From: JBOGWA01 sp050693155
GTDB lineage: Bacteria > Actinomycetota > UBA4738 > CALAEC01
DNA length: 7,526 nucleotides
Direction of reading: 5' to 3'
NCBI GenBank assembly: GCA_050693155.1
Contig: JBOGWA010000142.1
Location: 1 to 7,526 of the forward strand
Below are positions 6,694 through 7,526 of the stretch, in pieces. Made by a program: the position numbers and the translations under genes. Numbering within the stretch: position 1 is the stretch's first letter; each line of letters starts with the position of its first letter. The notes under the pieces were generated by a model, which saw only the letters and a program-made list of their open reading frames with translations, was not told the DNA's origin and made no database searches.

Positions 6694-7526
6694 GGAGCTC
6701 CTCCAGCCTAGCGACGACCCGGTCTCTGAGCGCTCGCGGCGATTGCACTTTCGCGTCGGGCCCGAACGAGAGGATCCACGACACGAACGCCTCCGGGTCC
6801 GCAGCGGGAACCTCGCCGACCGTCCAGCCGTCCTTCCGTGTGCGCAAGATCTTTCCTCCGGCGGACGCGACGGCCCACCAGCCCACCTTCGGACTGAACG
6901 CCACCCGAACGGTCATTTCCGGCTTCCCCAATCCCCACGGTCCCGCAATGAGGACGGCTTCCGGGTCGAAGCCGTCCGGTGGTGACGATCCCTTTCCGGC
7001 GTCGCGGACCTTCGAGGTGATACGCGAGAGGCGAAACGATCGGGGCTCGCCGCGTTTGCGATCGCGCCCGACCAGATACCAGGCGCCGTGGCGAAAGACG
7101 AGAGCCCAGGCGTCGACCTCTCGCTCGCTCCCACGCCCGCGCACCGGCCGGTACCGGAACCGGACTCGCCGACTCGCCGACACCGCTTCCCCGATACCGA
7201 CGAGGTGCTGCCCCGAAACATCGACACCTGCACCGCCCGACTCGTCGATGACAGACGCCAGGAAGCTCGCATCGACTCCCTGGGCAAGCTTCAGGAATGC
7301 GCGTGCGGCGTCCTGCGCGTCGTCGGGCGCCTGTGCGGCGACGAACAGCGCAGCCACCTCGTCCGGGGTGAAGGAGATTTCGGGGAGGTAGTACTCGTCA
7401 TTCGGGATGACGTAGCCTTCCTCCACCTCGAACGCGTCTGTCGCTGCCACCTCGACCGGAATGCCGATACCGCGGAGAAGGTCCTTGTCGCGCTCGAACT
7501 GTCGCTTCGCGCTGGCCGTGTCCGAC
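6680..7526 (-). CDS. pafB: WYL-domain transcriptional regulator PafB, N-terminus outside window
   Basis: The C-terminal 281 residues are visible; the frame is open to the right edge, and relatives of about 320-330 residues imply that some 40-50 residues, including most of the helix-turn-helix, are missing. The first visible residues contain FERDKDLLRGIGIPVE (10-25), the conserved stretch that follows the DNA-binding domain in PafB-like proteins, so the GTG at 7450 is internal and not the start. The WYL domain (about 105-175) shows VRFRYRPV (121-128), WYLVGRD (149-155) and RSFRLSRI (162-169). A WCX-type C-terminal domain follows (about 200-275). It probably pairs with the adjacent PafC as a DNA-damage-response activator. 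In mycobacteria the Pup ligase gene pafA lies just upstream; that region is outside this window, so a proteasome/pupylation link cannot be confirmed here. Confidence 0.93.
   Translation of the reverse strand, partial: SDTASAKRQFERDKDLLRGIGIPVEVAATDAFEVEEGYVIPNDEYYLPEISFTPDEVAALFVAAQAPDDAQDAARAFLKLAQGVDASFLASVIDESGGAGVDVSGQHLVGIGEAVSASRRVRFRYRPVRGRGSEREVDAWALVFRHGAWYLVGRDRKRGEPRSFRLSRITSKVRDAGKGSSPPDGFDPEAVLIAGPWGLGKPEMTVRVAFSPKVGWWAVASAGGKILRTRKDGWTVGEVPAADPEAFVSWILSFGPDAKVQSPRALRDRVVARLEELRAAV
6698..6704 (-). promoter_or_regulatory. ribosome binding site for pafC inside pafB
   Basis: GGAGGAG on the minus strand; the GGAGG core ends 6 bases before the GTG at 6693. It fixes the pafC start despite the 14-base overlap with pafB and suggests coupled but efficient production of both partners, fitting a heterodimer. 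Confidence 0.75.

Larger units (their letters stand above)
1..7526 (-). other. probable co-directional operon pafB to helY
   Basis: Ten genes run in one direction with overlaps of 14 and 4 bases and gaps of 49, 31, 36, 12, 5, 6 and 8 bases. I see no stem-loop followed by a T-run in any gap. Expression of the helicase, hydrolase, kinase and Tat genes is therefore likely to depend at least partly on upstream promoters, with the 49-base gap after pafC and the gaps before tatA the only places with room for internal ones. The single-transcript claim is inference from spacing. Confidence 0.65.

Noticed and set aside
5629..6711. A 360-codon open frame on the plus strand.
   Set aside because: Antisense to pafC, which has clear WYL features; no domain is visible in the plus-strand product.
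7448..7450. A GTG that could be taken as the pafB start.
   Set aside because: The frame continues upstream to the window edge with the conserved PafB stretch FERDKDLLRGIGIPVE, so the GTG is internal.

Overview
The window is a gene-dense stretch of high-G+C bacterial DNA, roughly two thirds G+C by eye. Every supported gene lies on the minus strand, so the region reads from position 7526 down to 1. The gene order (pafB, pafC, tatA, tatC, then a Ski2/Mtr4-type helicase of the HelY kind) matches the pafB-pafC-tatA-tatC-helY arrangement known from Mycobacterium and other Actinomycetota. This is the main reason to place the DNA in that phylum. The sequence alone does not fix the class; a non-mycobacterial, perhaps deep-branching lineage or metagenome-derived genome is plausible.

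From the right edge, in transcription order: (1) 7526-6680, a WYL-domain regulator resembling PafB, cut at its N-terminus by the window edge; (2) 6693-5740, a second WYL regulator resembling PafC, overlapping pafB by 14 bases with a strong internal ribosome binding site; (3) 5690-5370, a small two-CxxC zinc-ribbon protein of unknown role; (4) 5338-5114, a 74-residue membrane-anchored helical protein; (5) 5077-4814, TatA; (6) 4801-4022, TatC; (7) 4016-3345, an unrecognised single-pass membrane or exported protein with a very basic N-terminus; (8) 3338-2451, a diacylglycerol/lipid kinase; (9) 2454-1726, an alpha/beta hydrolase overlapping the kinase by four bases; (10) 1717-1, the first about 572 residues of a HelY-type superfamily 2 helicase, cut at its C-terminus by the window edge.

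Spacing is tight (overlaps of 14 and 4 bases, gaps of 5 to 49 bases) and no convincing terminator is visible, so the region is probably one transcription unit or a few overlapping ones. Five of the nine visible starts are GTG. Functionally it combines a DNA-damage-response regulator pair (PafB/PafC), the core of the twin-arginine export machine (TatA/TatC), lipid phosphorylation, a hydrolase and an RNA/DNA helicase. TatB is not seen here; in many actinobacteria it lies elsewhere.

I found no RNA genes, mobile elements, CRISPR arrays or sizeable repeats, and no gene-free stretch longer than 49 bases. I do not see strong evidence of a new system. The points most worth following are the uncharacterised small proteins between the regulators and tatA, and the one directly after tatC.
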